From the NCBI GenBank assembly GCA_903840435.1, contig CAIMFV010000023.1, positions 81,900 to 145,899 on the forward strand: a stretch of 64,000 nucleotides of DNA, read 5' to 3'. The notes under the pieces are model-generated. The model was not told where the DNA came from. It saw only the letters and a list, made by a program, of their open reading frames with translations, and ran no database searches. Source of the DNA: an uncultured Caulobacterales bacterium. GTDB lineage: Bacteria > Pseudomonadota > Alphaproteobacteria > Caulobacterales > Caulobacteraceae. Positions 17,818-26,611 of this stretch are shown piece by piece (position 1 is the first letter of the stretch; every line of letters begins with the position of its first letter). The translations under genes were made by a program, and so were the position numbers.

Positions 17818-18095
17818 AGACCGCCAATCGCCGAGAGGTAGAGGTCGATCAAGGCTTCTTCTTCCAAGCGCTTGGCCCGGTCCTGTTTGCGCATGCGCAC
17901 GACTTTCCGCAAAATCTTGGTGTCGAAGCCTTCTCCCTTGGCCTCGGCATAGACCTCTTTCAGGTCCTCCATGATCGCCGCCTTGTCCACCTCAAGTCGC
18001 TCAATGCGCTCAATAATGGTGCGCAAACGGCCCTGCGCCGCTTGGTTCAACACGTCGTCGGAAGACGGGGTGGAAAAGGCGGTGTCGTCGGCCAT
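17814..18095 (-). CDS. gapR: GapR-type nucleoid-associated protein (DUF2312)
   Basis: A 93-residue DUF2312 protein closely matching GapR of Caulobacter, which binds overtwisted AT-rich DNA ahead of replication and transcription complexes and stimulates topoisomerases. Recognisable blocks: [37 protein letters not shown] and [20 protein letters not shown], ending [12 protein letters not shown]. The start MADDTA at 18095 is chosen because it fits the family length; the frame extends 10 codons further upstream without similarity. Many DUF2312 proteins exist in alphaproteobacteria, so orthology to the Caulobacter protein is likely but not proved. Confidence 0.9.
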   Translation of the reverse strand: MADDTAFSTPSSDDVLNQAAQGRLRTIIERIERLEVDKAAIMEDLKEVYAEAKGEGFDTKILRKVVRMRKQDRAKRLEEEALIDLYLSAIGGL

Positions 18096-18141
18096 GGAGC
18101 AGTCTTTCTTGCGGAGGCGGAACAAGGGCTTGGCGAAATTA

Positions 18142-18187
18142 GAGCATTTCTATGCGAGAGGAAACGGCTTTCTCGTGAAAAATACTC
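18142..18187. repeat. Imperfect palindrome upstream of gapR
   Basis: CGAGA at 18155-18159 pairs with TCTCG at 18171-18175, extended outward with mismatches by gagcattt and aaatactc. It lies between the end of prfA and the start of gapR and resembles short intergenic palindromes seen in alphaproteobacteria. It could be a prfA 3' end or part of the gapR control region. Confidence 0.4.
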
Positions 18188-18214
18188 AATATTTAGAGTG
18201 GTTTATAAGATCGC

Positions 18215-19288
18215 CTAACTGAACTCGCTTTCCAGTGCGGCGAGGCGTTCAGCCTGATCCTCAGCGATCAGGGCGTTGATCAATTCATCCAACCCATCCC
18301 CTTCCAAGACCTTGGGCAGGGTATAGAGGGTGAGGTTGATCCGATGGTCACTGACCCGGCCTTGCGGGAAATTATAGGTGCGGATGCGCTCAGATCGGTC
18401 GCCGGACCCGACTTGGGATTTGCGGCTCTCGGCGCGCTCGGCGTCGAGTGCCGTGCGCTGCTGGTCATAGAGCCGCGCCTGCAGGACCTTCATCGCCTTG
18501 GCGCGGTTCTGGTGCTGGCTCTTTTCTGACGAGGTGACGACAATGCCTGTGGGGAGGTGGGTAATGCGCACGGCAGAGTCGGTTTTATTGACGTGCTGAC
18601 CGCCAGCTCCCGACGAGCGATAGGTGTCGATCCGTAGGTCTGCGTCATTAATTTCAATCTCAACATTTTCCGGTTCCGGCAGGACCGCAACCGTCGCCGC
18701 TGAGGTATGGATGCGCCCGCCCGCCTCGGTTTCGGGCACCCGTTGCACCCGATGCACGCCGCTTTCAAACTTCAGCCGACCAAAGACGCCGTCGCCGGAA
18801 ATGGAGGCAATGATTTCCTTATAGCCGCCCATTTCGCCTTCTGAAGCGTCTTCGACCTCCAGTCGCCAGCCGCGCAGCGACGCATAGCGCTGGTACATGC
18901 GAAAGAGATCGCCCGCGAACAGCGCCGCCTCATCGCCACCGGTTCCGGCGCGAATTTCCAGGATCGCCGAGGCGTTTTCATCGCGATCCTTCGGGGCCAG
19001 CAACAGCGCCACCGCCCGTTCAGCCTCGGGCAGGTTGGCTTCAATGGCCAAAAGCTCGTCGCGGGCGAGGGCCGCCATTTCCCCGCCGCCTGCGATCATT
19101 TCATGCAGGTCTTCCGCTTCGCGACGGGCGCGCGCCAGGGCTTGCACCGCTTCGGCGACCGGCCGCAGTTCGGCATGTTCACGGCTGAGGCGGACAATTT
19201 CCTGCCCCTCGGTCGCCGCCGCCATACGGGCCTCGACCTCGCGGAAGCGGTCCATGACCTGTTCGAGCTTGGCGGAGGGGATGTGCAT
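18215..19288 (-). CDS. prfA: Peptide chain release factor 1
   Basis: A 357-residue release factor that ends translation at UAA and UAG codons. Domain 1 helices fill about 1-100, followed by the PCRF core with [20 protein letters not shown]. The peptidyl-tRNA hydrolysis motif GGQ is at 229-231 ([20 protein letters not shown]), and the typical [19 protein letters not shown] block follows. Full length. In most alphaproteobacteria prfA is followed by prmC; here the next gene on the strand is gapR, so prmC must be elsewhere. Confidence 0.97.
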   Translation of the reverse strand: MHIPSAKLEQVMDRFREVEARMAAATEGQEIVRLSREHAELRPVAEAVQALARARREAEDLHEMIAGGGEMAALARDELLAIEANLPEAERAVALLLAPKDRDENASAILEIRAGTGGDEAALFAGDLFRMYQRYASLRGWRLEVEDASEGEMGGYKEIIASISGDGVFGRLKFESGVHRVQRVPETEAGGRIHTSAATVAVLPEPENVEIEINDADLRIDTYRSSGAGGQHVNKTDSAVRITHLPTGIVVTSSEKSQHQNRAKAMKVLQARLYDQQRTALDAERAESRKSQVGSGDRSERIRTYNFPQGRVSDHRINLTLYTLPKVLEGDGLDELINALIAEDQAERLAALESEFS

Positions 19289-19360
19289 AGAGGGTGCGGA
19301 TTTCTGCAGAGACGCCGTCTGGGGCGTCTCCCATAGCCCGACTTGACCGAGAAGAGAAGC

Positions 19361-20227
19361 TTAGGCCGCAGGCACCGCGTTCAATGCGGTTTCAAGCTCG
19401 CTAAAGCTGGGTTGCGAGGCGCTCGGCACCGCGCCGCGTCCGATCTCCACCGAGATCTGCGCCGCATTACCATGCAGGTGCGCAACCAGCACTGACTGGA
19501 TGATCCGATAGACGGATGCTTCTTCGTCGACGATTTCTTTCAGGCGTGTCGCCATGGGCGCCACCAGACCATAGGCGAGGAAGACGCCCAAAAAGGTGCC
19601 GACCAGTGCGCCGCCGATCATGGCGCCAAGCACTTCCGGCGGTTCGGTAATCGAGCCCATGGTCTTGATCACGCCCAGGACGGCGGCGACAATACCCAGC
19701 GCAGGCAAGGCGTCGGCCAGGGATTGCAGAGCGTGGGCAGGCATCTGGGCTTCGTGGTGGTGCTTCTCCAACTGGCGCTCCATGGTGTCTTCCACCTGGT
19801 GCGGGTCTTCAAGGTTCATGGTCATCATGCGCAGCGTGTCGCAGATGAAGTCCATGGCGAAATGGTCCTTGAGGAGCTTCGGATATTTGGAGAAGATCGG
19901 GCTTGAATCGGGGTTTTCGATGTGGGTTTCGACGGCCACGACGCCCTTTTGCTTCATGGTCTTGGTCAGGATGAACAATAGCGACAAGATGTCGGTATAG
20001 TCTTGCGCCTTCCATTTGGGGCCGGCGAAAATCTTGCCAAACCCGCCTGCCGTCGCCTTGATGGTGGTCATGGAATTGGAGATCAAAAAGCTCGCCACGC
20101 CCGCGCCCAAAATGGCCATGAGCTCGTGGGGTGCAGCCTCAATGATCACGGCCATATTGCCGCCCGAGATGATGTAGCTGCCGAACACGAGGCCGAACAA
20201 CAACACGACACCGATGATTTGAAACAT
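19361..20227 (-). CDS. motA: Flagellar motor stator protein MotA
   Basis: A 288-residue MotA, the proton-channel subunit of the flagellar stator in the inner membrane. The start at 20227 (MFQIIGVVLLFGLVFGSYII) gives the first helix; the frame extends 11 residues upstream but the extension does not fit. Conserved features include ELMAILGAGVASFLISN, the cytoplasmic loop with PTKISQYPK-like FSKYPKLLKDHFAMDFICDT, the proline-containing ADALPALGIVAAVLGVIKTM, and GALVGTFLGVFLAYGLVAPM. motB is not adjacent, as in Caulobacter. It shows the organism is motile or descends from a motile ancestor. Confidence 0.95.
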   Translation of the reverse strand: MFQIIGVVLLFGLVFGSYIISGGNMAVIIEAAPHELMAILGAGVASFLISNSMTTIKATAGGFGKIFAGPKWKAQDYTDILSLLFILTKTMKQKGVVAVETHIENPDSSPIFSKYPKLLKDHFAMDFICDTLRMMTMNLEDPHQVEDTMERQLEKHHHEAQMPAHALQSLADALPALGIVAAVLGVIKTMGSITEPPEVLGAMIGGALVGTFLGVFLAYGLVAPMATRLKEIVDEEASVYRIIQSVLVAHLHGNAAQISVEIGRGAVPSASQPSFSELETALNAVPAA

Positions 20228-20336
20228 GATCTCTCGCCTGGTCTTGGCCCGCAAATTCAACGCCGATCATGACTTGGAAACCTTAAGACCGCGTGAGCAT
20301 GACGGGTCTGGAGCGCGTTTTTGCTCAGTGGCGCCT

Positions 20337-20777
20337 TTAGCCGTCGCGGCGCGCTATGGCCTTGAACAGGCCAACCCCGGTCATCAGCGTGCGATCGCCG
20401 ACCCAAATTCTTCCTTTGGTGGTGAAGACATCATCCTCAACCGCCAAAACCTCAGCCCCCGCCTCTACCCACTCGCCAAGCTTTGCCGATGACAAGAAGT
20501 CGCAGGTCAGTCGGACGGTGACCCAATAGGAAGACCGCTCGGCAGACACAATGCTGCCCCATGCCGCATCGGCCAGGGTCATCAGCATACCGCCGTGGGC
20601 ATTCATCATGCCGTTGCAATGGTGCTCTTGCACCCAAAAGCCCATGGTGGCGTGTCCGTCGTCCCAGGTCTTGCGGTAAAGGGGGCCGATCTGGCGACCA
20701 AATCCGCGCCGCCAGTCGAGGGGCGTATAGCCGGGGGGCAGGGCGGACGGGTCGGGCGGGCTGCGGTCGTCGGACAT
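20337..20777 (-). CDS. PaaI-family hotdog thioesterase
   Basis: A 146-residue single-hotdog protein of the PaaI/YbgC-related thioesterase group, which hydrolyses acyl-CoA or aryl-CoA thioesters. The catalytic helix region is HHCNGMMNAHGGMLMTLADA with Asn and the HGG pair, followed by the beta-strand part SSYWVTVRLTCDFLSSAKLG and VFTTKGRIWVGDRTLMTGVG. Full length, no signal peptide. The start at 20777 is 11 bases downstream of the ABC1 kinase stop, so the pair may share a transcript. Substrate unknown. Confidence 0.88.
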   Translation of the reverse strand: MSDDRSPPDPSALPPGYTPLDWRRGFGRQIGPLYRKTWDDGHATMGFWVQEHHCNGMMNAHGGMLMTLADAAWGSIVSAERSSYWVTVRLTCDFLSSAKLGEWVEAGAEVLAVEDDVFTTKGRIWVGDRTLMTGVGLFKAIARRDG

Positions 20778-20788
20778 GATGGCCCCTT

Positions 20789-22132
20789 CTAGAGTCCGAC
20801 AGCGGCAAGGGCCACCGCCTGGCTTTGGGCCACGCGACTTTGCGAAAACCCGTCGAGAGAAGCCTCAAAGAGACTGCGCCAATTGAGCTCTGCGCCAAGG
20901 TGCAGAAAGGCGGCGCCCAGGCCTATGGCGGCCCGGTCCATAAAGACGAATTCGCGCGGCACGGTGACGGGTCCTAAGGCATTCAGCGCCTGTTTGACCT
21001 TAAAGGCCTCCTCGCGCCCGTAGCGGCTGGGCGCAATGCCGTCAGCGACGCTGCGCACCCGATCATCGAGCAAGGGGCCGTAGATGAACCGCGCCCACAT
21101 GTTGAGAATGTCGATCAATTCGACGGTCAGACCCTTAAAGCCCCAGCTCTCATAGGCTGCCCATTGCTCGTCCCGGTCGCCGGACAACAGGGCGCGATAG
21201 AGCCGCACAACGCCCGCCACGAATGAGGGGGGGAAGATGCGCACACAACCAAAGTCGAGCAGATTTAACCGCTCGGCATGGGGGGTCAGGCTGTAATTGC
21301 CCAGGTGCGGATCGCCGTGAATGACGCCCAAATGGGTCATGGGTCGCCACCAAGCGTCAAATAAAAGGCTGGCGACGCGATTGCGGATGTCGAGCGGCGC
21401 AGAGGTAAATTTCATCAAGCCTTGGCCGTCGAGCCAGGTCATGGTCAAGAGGCGTTGGGTCGAAAGCTCGGCCATCGGCACGGGGATGGCGATGTCGTCG
21501 CGATCAGCGAAATAGGCTCCGTAAAGCTGCATCAACTTGGCTTCGTGGGCATAGTCCAGTTCTTCGCGAAGTCGGTCGCCGATCTCCTGACCCATCTCGG
21601 TTGGATCAATGGTTTTGTCGAGCCGCTTATAGAGCGAAAAGACCAGGCGCAATTGGCCCAGATCGCTCTCAACCGCGCTTTGCATATCTGGATATTGCAG
21701 CTTGACCGCCAGATCGCGGCCCTCGGCGCGCGCGCGGTGAACCTGTCCCAGCGAGGCGGCGTGGGCGGCTTCCAGCTCAAAGGCCTCAAACCTTGACCGC
21801 CAGTCCGGTCCGAGCTCGGCGGCCATGCGACGTCTGACGAAAGGCGCCCCCATGGCTGGTGCATTGGCTTGCAGCTCGGCCAACTCTTGCGCAAATTCCG
21901 GCGGCAAGAGGTCAGGCACGGTGGCGAGCATTTGCGCCGCCTTCATCAACGGGCCTTTTAGACCGCCCAAGGCCGCCTTTAGCGCCCGGGCATTGCGCGC
22001 GGTTTCGTCATCGCCCCCGATCAGCCGATTTGCCGACATTTGCGCGCCTGCCCGGCCGAGCCCTGCGCCGACCTTGGCAAAGCGCGACAGTCTGCCGCTC
22101 AACCGGTCGCGTTCGGGATCTTGGTCCGTCAT
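20789..22132 (-). CDS. ABC1/AarF (UbiB-type) atypical kinase
   Basis: A 447-residue member of the ABC1/UbiB/COQ8 family of atypical kinases, linked in other organisms to ubiquinone synthesis and lipid handling. The family-specific first motif appears as GPLMKAAQMLATVPDLLPPE, with Ala where many members have Gly (KxGQ), a variant usual in the alphaproteobacterial subgroup. The ATP-binding Lys is in GRDLAVKLQYPDM, and the catalytic and metal-binding part is HLGVIHGDPHLGNYSLTP and LLDFGCVRIF. Unlike classic UbiB it lacks C-terminal membrane helices. Neighbours do not reveal its target. Confidence 0.9.
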   Translation of the reverse strand: MTDQDPERDRLSGRLSRFAKVGAGLGRAGAQMSANRLIGGDDETARNARALKAALGGLKGPLMKAAQMLATVPDLLPPEFAQELAELQANAPAMGAPFVRRRMAAELGPDWRSRFEAFELEAAHAASLGQVHRARAEGRDLAVKLQYPDMQSAVESDLGQLRLVFSLYKRLDKTIDPTEMGQEIGDRLREELDYAHEAKLMQLYGAYFADRDDIAIPVPMAELSTQRLLTMTWLDGQGLMKFTSAPLDIRNRVASLLFDAWWRPMTHLGVIHGDPHLGNYSLTPHAERLNLLDFGCVRIFPPSFVAGVVRLYRALLSGDRDEQWAAYESWGFKGLTVELIDILNMWARFIYGPLLDDRVRSVADGIAPSRYGREEAFKVKQALNALGPVTVPREFVFMDRAAIGLGAAFLHLGAELNWRSLFEASLDGFSQSRVAQSQAVALAAVGL

Positions 22133-22186
22133 AGGTCGCGCTCCTCACGCCTTGGCGCGTTGGTCGTAAGATCAGGCACCCCCAGA

Positions 22187-23998
22187 TCAGGCACCTAGGG
22201 CTTCAAACTCATCAATCAAGCCCGCCAGCCGATCGCAGCCGCGCGACCAGAACACCTTTTCGCGCGGGTCGAGGCCGAACGGCGCCAGCGCCTCGACATA
22301 GGTCTTCGACCCGCCGCCTGCGAGCAGGCCTTCATAGATCGGCGCGAAGCTTTTCGGGTCTTCGCGGCGTTTCTCCATCAAGGCAGAGACCAGAAGGTCG
22401 CCAAAGGCATAGGCATAGACATAGAAGGGCGCATGGACGAAATGGCTGACATAGGCCCAATAATGTTCGTAGCCAGGATTGAGCGCCACGGCGGGGCCAA
22501 GGCTTTCGGCCATAATATCGAGCCACAGCCGACCGATCATGTCCGGGTCGAGCTCACCCTTTTCGCGCTCGGCGTGGAACCGGGTTTCGAACTGGTGAAA
22601 TGAGATTTGCCGCACGACGGTATTGAGGCCGTCTTCGATCTTTCCGGCCAGCAGCGCCCGCCGCTCCTCCTTGGCGCAGTCGGCCAATATGCGATCAAAC
22701 ACAAGGCCTTCGCCAAAAATCGAGGCGGTCTCAGCCAGGGTGAGGGGCGTTGAGGCCAGGAGCGTGCCTAAGGGCTTGGCCAGTTGCTGGTGCACCGCAT
22801 GGCCAAGCTCGTGGGCCAAGGTCAAAACATCACGCCTTTCGCCCATATAGTTGAGGAAGACATAAGGGTGACGGTCGGCAGTCACCGGGTGGGAATAGGC
22901 GCCGGAGGATTTGCCGGGACGGGGACGGGCGTCGATCCAGGGCTCAGAGAGGATCAGGCGGGCCTGTTCGGCGAATTGGGGTGACAGATCCGAGAAGGCT
23001 TCCAAAACCATGGCCTTGGCTTGGTCCCAACTATAGAGTCTTGGTGGCGCGTCCAGGATCGGTGCGTTCCGATCCCAATAGTTTAACTGCTTCACGCCCA
23101 GCGCCTTGGCCTTTAAGCCATAGTAGCGGTGGGAGAGGCGCGGATAGGCTTCGACAACGGCGGCCTCTAAGGCGTCAACCGAACTTGCATCCACCTCATT
23201 GGCCAGGTGGCGCGATTGGGCCGGACTTGGGAATTTCCGCCAGCGGTCCTCGATCTGTTTTTCATAGGCCACGGTGTTGAAGGCGAGCGCCAGGACCGGG
23301 GTCTTTTCGCTCAAGGCTTGTGCCAGTCCTTCGGCGGCCTTGGCGCGCACCTCAGCGGAGCGGTCCGAAAGCCGGTTTAGGGCTTCCGGCAGGGTCAAAC
23401 TGTCGCCGTCGCAAGTGGCTTTCAGGCCGGCCAAGGTTTCGTCGAACAGCCGCGTCCAATTGGCCACAGCTGGACTGCGGTCCATCAGCAAGGCTTCAAG
23501 ATCGGGCGACAATTCATGCTCACGGCTCAACCGGACCTGCCGCAGCCAGGGCCGCCATTTGGCCGCATCCGGATGGGCGCGCAGGGCCGCTTCCAACTCC
23601 CAGTCCTCAATCTGGTTGATTTCGAGTGTCAGAAACAGGGTTTCCCCTGCCAAGGCGGCGTACCTCGCCCTTTGGTCGGCCTCAAATTTTGCCAGCCTTG
23701 GATTGTCGCGAGCCGTGGAGGTCAGCAATCCGGCATAGGCGCCGATTGCGCCGAGCAGATTTGATATTTTCTCGTAGAGCCCAATGGCTTCGCCGATGAC
23801 CAGACCCAGCCGACCGGCGCTGGCCCGCGAGGCAATGATGGCGCCCTTCAGCCGCGCCAGTTCCGCCACCAAGGCCTTGGCAGCCTGAAAGTCGGTCTCG
23901 ATTTTTGGATCGTCCGTGTCGCGGTAGAGGTCGTCCAGCGACCAGAGCGGCAGGTCGTTTACGTCGGTCTCGTGCATGTCGTTCGCCATGCTGGCCAT
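22187..23998 (-). CDS. M3-family oligoendopeptidase (PepF-type)
   Basis: A 603-residue metallopeptidase of the M3 family, subfamily PepF/M3B, which degrades short peptides in the cytoplasm. The zinc motif HEXXH is HELGH at 396-400 (LTLAHELGHAVHQQLA), with the third ligand in the downstream LAETASIFGEGLVFD. The helical N-terminal two thirds and the C-terminal HYWAYVSHFVHAPFYVYAYA segment are typical. Start: the frame allows GTG at 24007 and ATGs at 23998 and 23989; none has a clear ribosome-binding site. Length fits the family (about 600). Confidence 0.93.
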   Translation of the reverse strand: MASMANDMHETDVNDLPLWSLDDLYRDTDDPKIETDFQAAKALVAELARLKGAIIASRASAGRLGLVIGEAIGLYEKISNLLGAIGAYAGLLTSTARDNPRLAKFEADQRARYAALAGETLFLTLEINQIEDWELEAALRAHPDAAKWRPWLRQVRLSREHELSPDLEALLMDRSPAVANWTRLFDETLAGLKATCDGDSLTLPEALNRLSDRSAEVRAKAAEGLAQALSEKTPVLALAFNTVAYEKQIEDRWRKFPSPAQSRHLANEVDASSVDALEAAVVEAYPRLSHRYYGLKAKALGVKQLNYWDRNAPILDAPPRLYSWDQAKAMVLEAFSDLSPQFAEQARLILSEPWIDARPRPGKSSGAYSHPVTADRHPYVFLNYMGERRDVLTLAHELGHAVHQQLAKPLGTLLASTPLTLAETASIFGEGLVFDRILADCAKEERRALLAGKIEDGLNTVVRQISFHQFETRFHAEREKGELDPDMIGRLWLDIMAESLGPAVALNPGYEHYWAYVSHFVHAPFYVYAYAFGDLLVSALMEKRREDPKSFAPIYEGLLAGGGSKTYVEALAPFGLDPREKVFWSRGCDRLAGLIDEFEALGA

Positions 23999-24086
23999 AT
24001 GGACCACCGACCGGTGCTAATCAACGGGCGATCGATTGGCTTGCGCTTTTGGCCGCATGCGGGGCAAGTCGGCGGCAGGTTTCACC

Positions 24087-24485
24087 TCAAGGCGCCGAAA
24101 GTAGCGCTGCGTCGGCCCGCCCCGCTTCGCTCAGCCTTTGGGCTTCTACCTGGGTCTCGCGTCCGCAATCGGCGAACTTGGCTTTCTCATCATTGAAACC
24201 GACATTGAACCGCTCGACCAGCCGTCGACGCAAGTCGGCGGCGCCGTTCAAGCCTTCGGGGGCTTCCAGCCGCAGCAAGGTCTGCATGCGATCATACCAG
24301 CTGCCATTTTCATCGCCCTGGCACACCTGCCGCAAGGCATGGGTGCGCCCCAGCGTCTCGGCGAGCCGCAGCACGATCTCTGTCTGTTGCGGCGACCTTG
24401 GCGCCGGTGCGGCAAAGGCGGTCCAGGCCAATAAAGCCAAGGCTATGCCGCTAGACGCGCCGATGGGCCCCGCGCCCGACCTCAT
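24087..24485 (-). CDS. TIGR02301-type small exported protein
   Basis: A 132-residue protein whose body (VLRLAETLGRTHALRQVCQG, WYDRMQTLLRLEAPEG, RRRLVERFNVGFNDEKAKFA) matches my memory of the TIGR02301 family of alphaproteobacterial proteins. The ATG at 24485 overlaps the stop of the upstream flavin-enzyme gene by four bases (ATGA), which settles the start although the frame stays open to 24728. It has an N-terminal signal sequence (GIALALLAWTAFAAPAP) and two conserved cysteines. Function unknown. Confidence 0.78.
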   Translation of the reverse strand: MRSGAGPIGASSGIALALLAWTAFAAPAPRSPQQTEIVLRLAETLGRTHALRQVCQGDENGSWYDRMQTLLRLEAPEGLNGAADLRRRLVERFNVGFNDEKAKFADCGRETQVEAQRLSEAGRADAALLSAP

Positions 24486-25453
24486 GCTGGGGCGGACAAG
24501 GCCGCAAGCCTTGCGATGGTCGCCTGGGCTTCGGCCACGACTTGACGCACGACATCGCCCGCAGGTTGCACAGCGCTGACCCCGCCCGCCGACTGGCCCA
24601 TGGCAAAGCAGGAGCGGTCCCTGTCGAGACCCTCCAACTGGCCCCCAATGCCGCCGATCACGCCTTCGCGCACCGACAACATGGCTTGCAGGGGGAAGGG
24701 CTGAATAGCGTTGGGACGGGTTTCCCAATCCTCGACATAGGGGTTTTTTAGGACGCGCATTGGCTTGCCGCTATAGCAGCGGGTCCGCACAGTGTCCTCG
24801 TCTCGAGCGCCCAAGATCGCGTCGCGATAAAGGCCCCCGGCATGGGCCTCGGGCGTGGCGATGAACCGGGTGCCCATCCAGACGGCCTGGGCCCCCAGAC
24901 TGAGGGCGGCGGCGAGGCCGCGACCATCATAAAGCCCGCCTGCGGCGGCGACTGGGATCTTCACCCGCTCGACCGCTTGCGCCACCAGAGGCAGGGTGCC
25001 GACGAGTCCTGTATGGCCGCCGCCTTCGCCGCCTTGGCAGATCACCGCGTCACAGCCGGCCTGTTCAGCCTTTTCGGCGTGGCGGACGGTCCCGCAGACC
25101 ACCATGACCTTTAGCCCCGCCGATTTGAGCCGCTGCAGGATGGGTGTCGGAATGCCAAGCCCGGCAATGAAGGCGGAGGCACCTTCGTCAATTATGACAT
25201 CGACGCTGTCGGTCAGCGATTCTGGGGATGCAGCCAGGAGGTCAACGCCAAAGGGGCGTGAGGTCAGCTTGCGCACCTTGCGCATCTCCTCGCGAATGGC
25301 GTCGGGCCCAAGGCCCGCCATGCCCAAAACACCATAGCCGCCTGCATTAGAGACCGCGGCGGCGAGCTCGGCATAGGCGACGCCGCCCATGCCCGCCAAC
25401 AGGATCGGGTGCTCAATCTCGAGCATATGGCAAAGCGGTGTCTTCAGGGCCAT
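24482..25453 (-). CDS. Nitronate monooxygenase-like flavin enzyme
   Basis: A 323-residue TIM-barrel FMN enzyme of the nitronate monooxygenase/2-nitropropane dioxygenase family, which oxidises alkyl nitronates; related proteins include enoyl-ACP reductase FabK. Features: ILLAGMGGVAYAELAAAVSN at the N-terminus, KVMVVCGTVRHAEKAEQAG, the flavin phosphate motif CQGGEGGGHTGLVGTLPLV, and the conserved PVAAAGGLYDGRGLAAAL and GAQAVWMGTRFIATPEA. Full length. It overlaps the TIGR02301-type gene by four bases, so the two are co-transcribed. True substrate unknown. Confidence 0.9.
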   Translation of the reverse strand: MALKTPLCHMLEIEHPILLAGMGGVAYAELAAAVSNAGGYGVLGMAGLGPDAIREEMRKVRKLTSRPFGVDLLAASPESLTDSVDVIIDEGASAFIAGLGIPTPILQRLKSAGLKVMVVCGTVRHAEKAEQAGCDAVICQGGEGGGHTGLVGTLPLVAQAVERVKIPVAAAGGLYDGRGLAAALSLGAQAVWMGTRFIATPEAHAGGLYRDAILGARDEDTVRTRCYSGKPMRVLKNPYVEDWETRPNAIQPFPLQAMLSVREGVIGGIGGQLEGLDRDRSCFAMGQSAGGVSAVQPAGDVVRQVVAEAQATIARLAALSAPA

Positions 25454-25545
25454 GGTCGGCGCGCTCCCGGTGCGGCCCCTCGAAGCAGGGGCTCTGTCTT
25501 TGTCACTATGCCCAATCCGCAGCGAAAGATTACAAAAAATTACGC

Positions 25546-25571
25546 TTGCGTTCCCGAGCCAGAGTGCTATC
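25546..25571 (+). promoter_or_regulatory. Candidate sigma-70-type promoter for the small secreted protein
   Basis: TTGCGT at 25546-25551 and GCTATC at 25566-25571 resemble the Caulobacter housekeeping promoter (TTGACG and GCTANA) with compatible spacing. It lies about 115 bases upstream of the gene at 25685. Confidence 0.45.
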
Positions 25572-25684
25572 TAAGCATTGCTTAGTTCTGGGCTGCGAGC
25601 AAATCGGTGGGGATACCGAGACGCAAGTCCCTGAATATAAGACCCTTTGAGGGTATTTCCTCCCCGAAACGTCAGGAGTCCTCC

Positions 25685-25996
25685 ATGTTGAAATCTCTTA
25701 TGCTGGCAGGGGTCTTGAGCCTCGCCGCTGTCGCTGGCGCCTATGCCGACGAAGGTGACCCGGTTGCCAACGCCGTGCTGGCCAAGCCCGTCGCACGGGC
25801 GACCCAAGTCATTGCCGGCGGCGTGGTTTGGTCTTGCAAGGACCAAGCCTGCTCTGGCCCCGCCACCGCTGATCGCACCTTCTCGGTCTCGTCTTGCAAG
25901 GCGCTGGTCAAGGAAGTCGGGCCGGTGACCGCCTATGGCGTGGATAGCCGCCAGTTGAAGTCCGACGAACTGCAACGGTGCGTCGGCGCCAAGTAA
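25685..25996 (+). CDS. Small secreted protein, CC_3452-like
   Basis: A 103-residue exported protein. The ATG at 25685 has GGAG eight bases ahead and gives a clean signal peptide (MLKSLMLAGVLSLAAVAGAYA). The mature part is about 80 residues with four cysteines, probably two disulfides, and the motif RATQVIAGGVVWSCKDQACS followed by SSCKALVKEVGPVTAYG. It resembles small Caulobacterales/Sphingomonadales proteins labelled CC_3452 family, from memory only. Function unknown. A strong terminator follows, so it is a single-gene transcript. Confidence 0.75.
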   Translation: MLKSLMLAGVLSLAAVAGAYADEGDPVANAVLAKPVARATQVIAGGVVWSCKDQACSGPATADRTFSVSSCKALVKEVGPVTAYGVDSRQLKSDELQRCVGAK

Positions 25997-26031
25997 GGGC
26001 CTACGGACCCGATCTTTCGTAACGCATTTTG

Positions 26032-26074
26032 GAGCATGACCTGATTTTTCGGAATCAGCTCATGCTCTTTTTTT
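26032..26074 (+). terminator. Rho-independent terminator after the small secreted protein
   Basis: GAGCATGA pairs with TCATGCTC, then after one C/C mismatch CTGATT pairs with AATCAG around a TTTCGG loop, followed by seven T residues at 26068-26074. Confidence 0.85.
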
Positions 26075-26122
26075 GTGAGCCAAGCGGCGCAAAGGCGCGG
26101 TCGGAGAGCGTTCGAACCCATC

Positions 26123-26419
26123 ATGACCCAAGCGTTCGCCCGTACCTCCACAGCCCACGACATTGTCGATCTCATTGCGATGGCCCAGGCCGCTGTCGCA
26201 GCGGCTTTGCAGGCCGAGGGCGCGTTTGAGCTCGCCTCGCTGAATTTTGAAGCCCTGGCCCAAAGCCCAGCGGCAGCGGTCATTGAAGCCCGCGTCGTCC
26301 TCGACCGTGTGACGCGATCGCTCGCCTTTGCCACGGCGGAATTGGTCGATCGAGACAGTGGAAAGCCCGTGGGACTGGTACGCACGGTCTGGCGGCGCAA
26401 GCTTTTGGACGGGCAGTAA
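26123..26419 (+). CDS. Short protein resembling the second half of a hotdog thioesterase
   Basis: A 98-residue protein from the ATG at 26123. The C-terminal strands (AAAVIEARVVLDRVTRSLAF, ATAELVDRDSGKPVGLVRTV) read like the last beta-strands of a PaaI-type hotdog domain, but the N-terminal part with the catalytic helix is replaced by a short Ala-rich helix (DIVDLIAMAQAAVAAALQAE). It is therefore either a degenerate hotdog or an unrelated small protein. No signal peptide. Ribosome-binding site not evident. Confidence 0.5.
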   Translation: MTQAFARTSTAHDIVDLIAMAQAAVAAALQAEGAFELASLNFEALAQSPAAAVIEARVVLDRVTRSLAFATAELVDRDSGKPVGLVRTVWRRKLLDGQ

Positions 26420-26611
26420 CCGCCCAGCCTGAGCCCATTTTGGGCGAAAGGCGTCAAAATCTGGGCACCTTTCGGGCGCGATGGGTGCGAATCTGGGCAA
26501 ATAACGCTCAAAATAAAGAAAGTTTTCACCTTATCCGACGCAAGACGGCTTTTCTTCTCGATGTTGCATGCTAAACACACCTCATCGGATTTAACGGCGG
26601 ACCTTTACGGA

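Noticed and set aside
24087..24728. Longer 213-residue version of the TIGR02301-type protein
   Set aside because: Its first 81 residues overlap the flavin-enzyme gene in another frame and have no protein character; the ATGA overlap gives the natural start.
26106..26122. tRNA-like GTTCGAACCC sequence
   Set aside because: No acceptor stem, D-arm or anticodon arm can be built around it.
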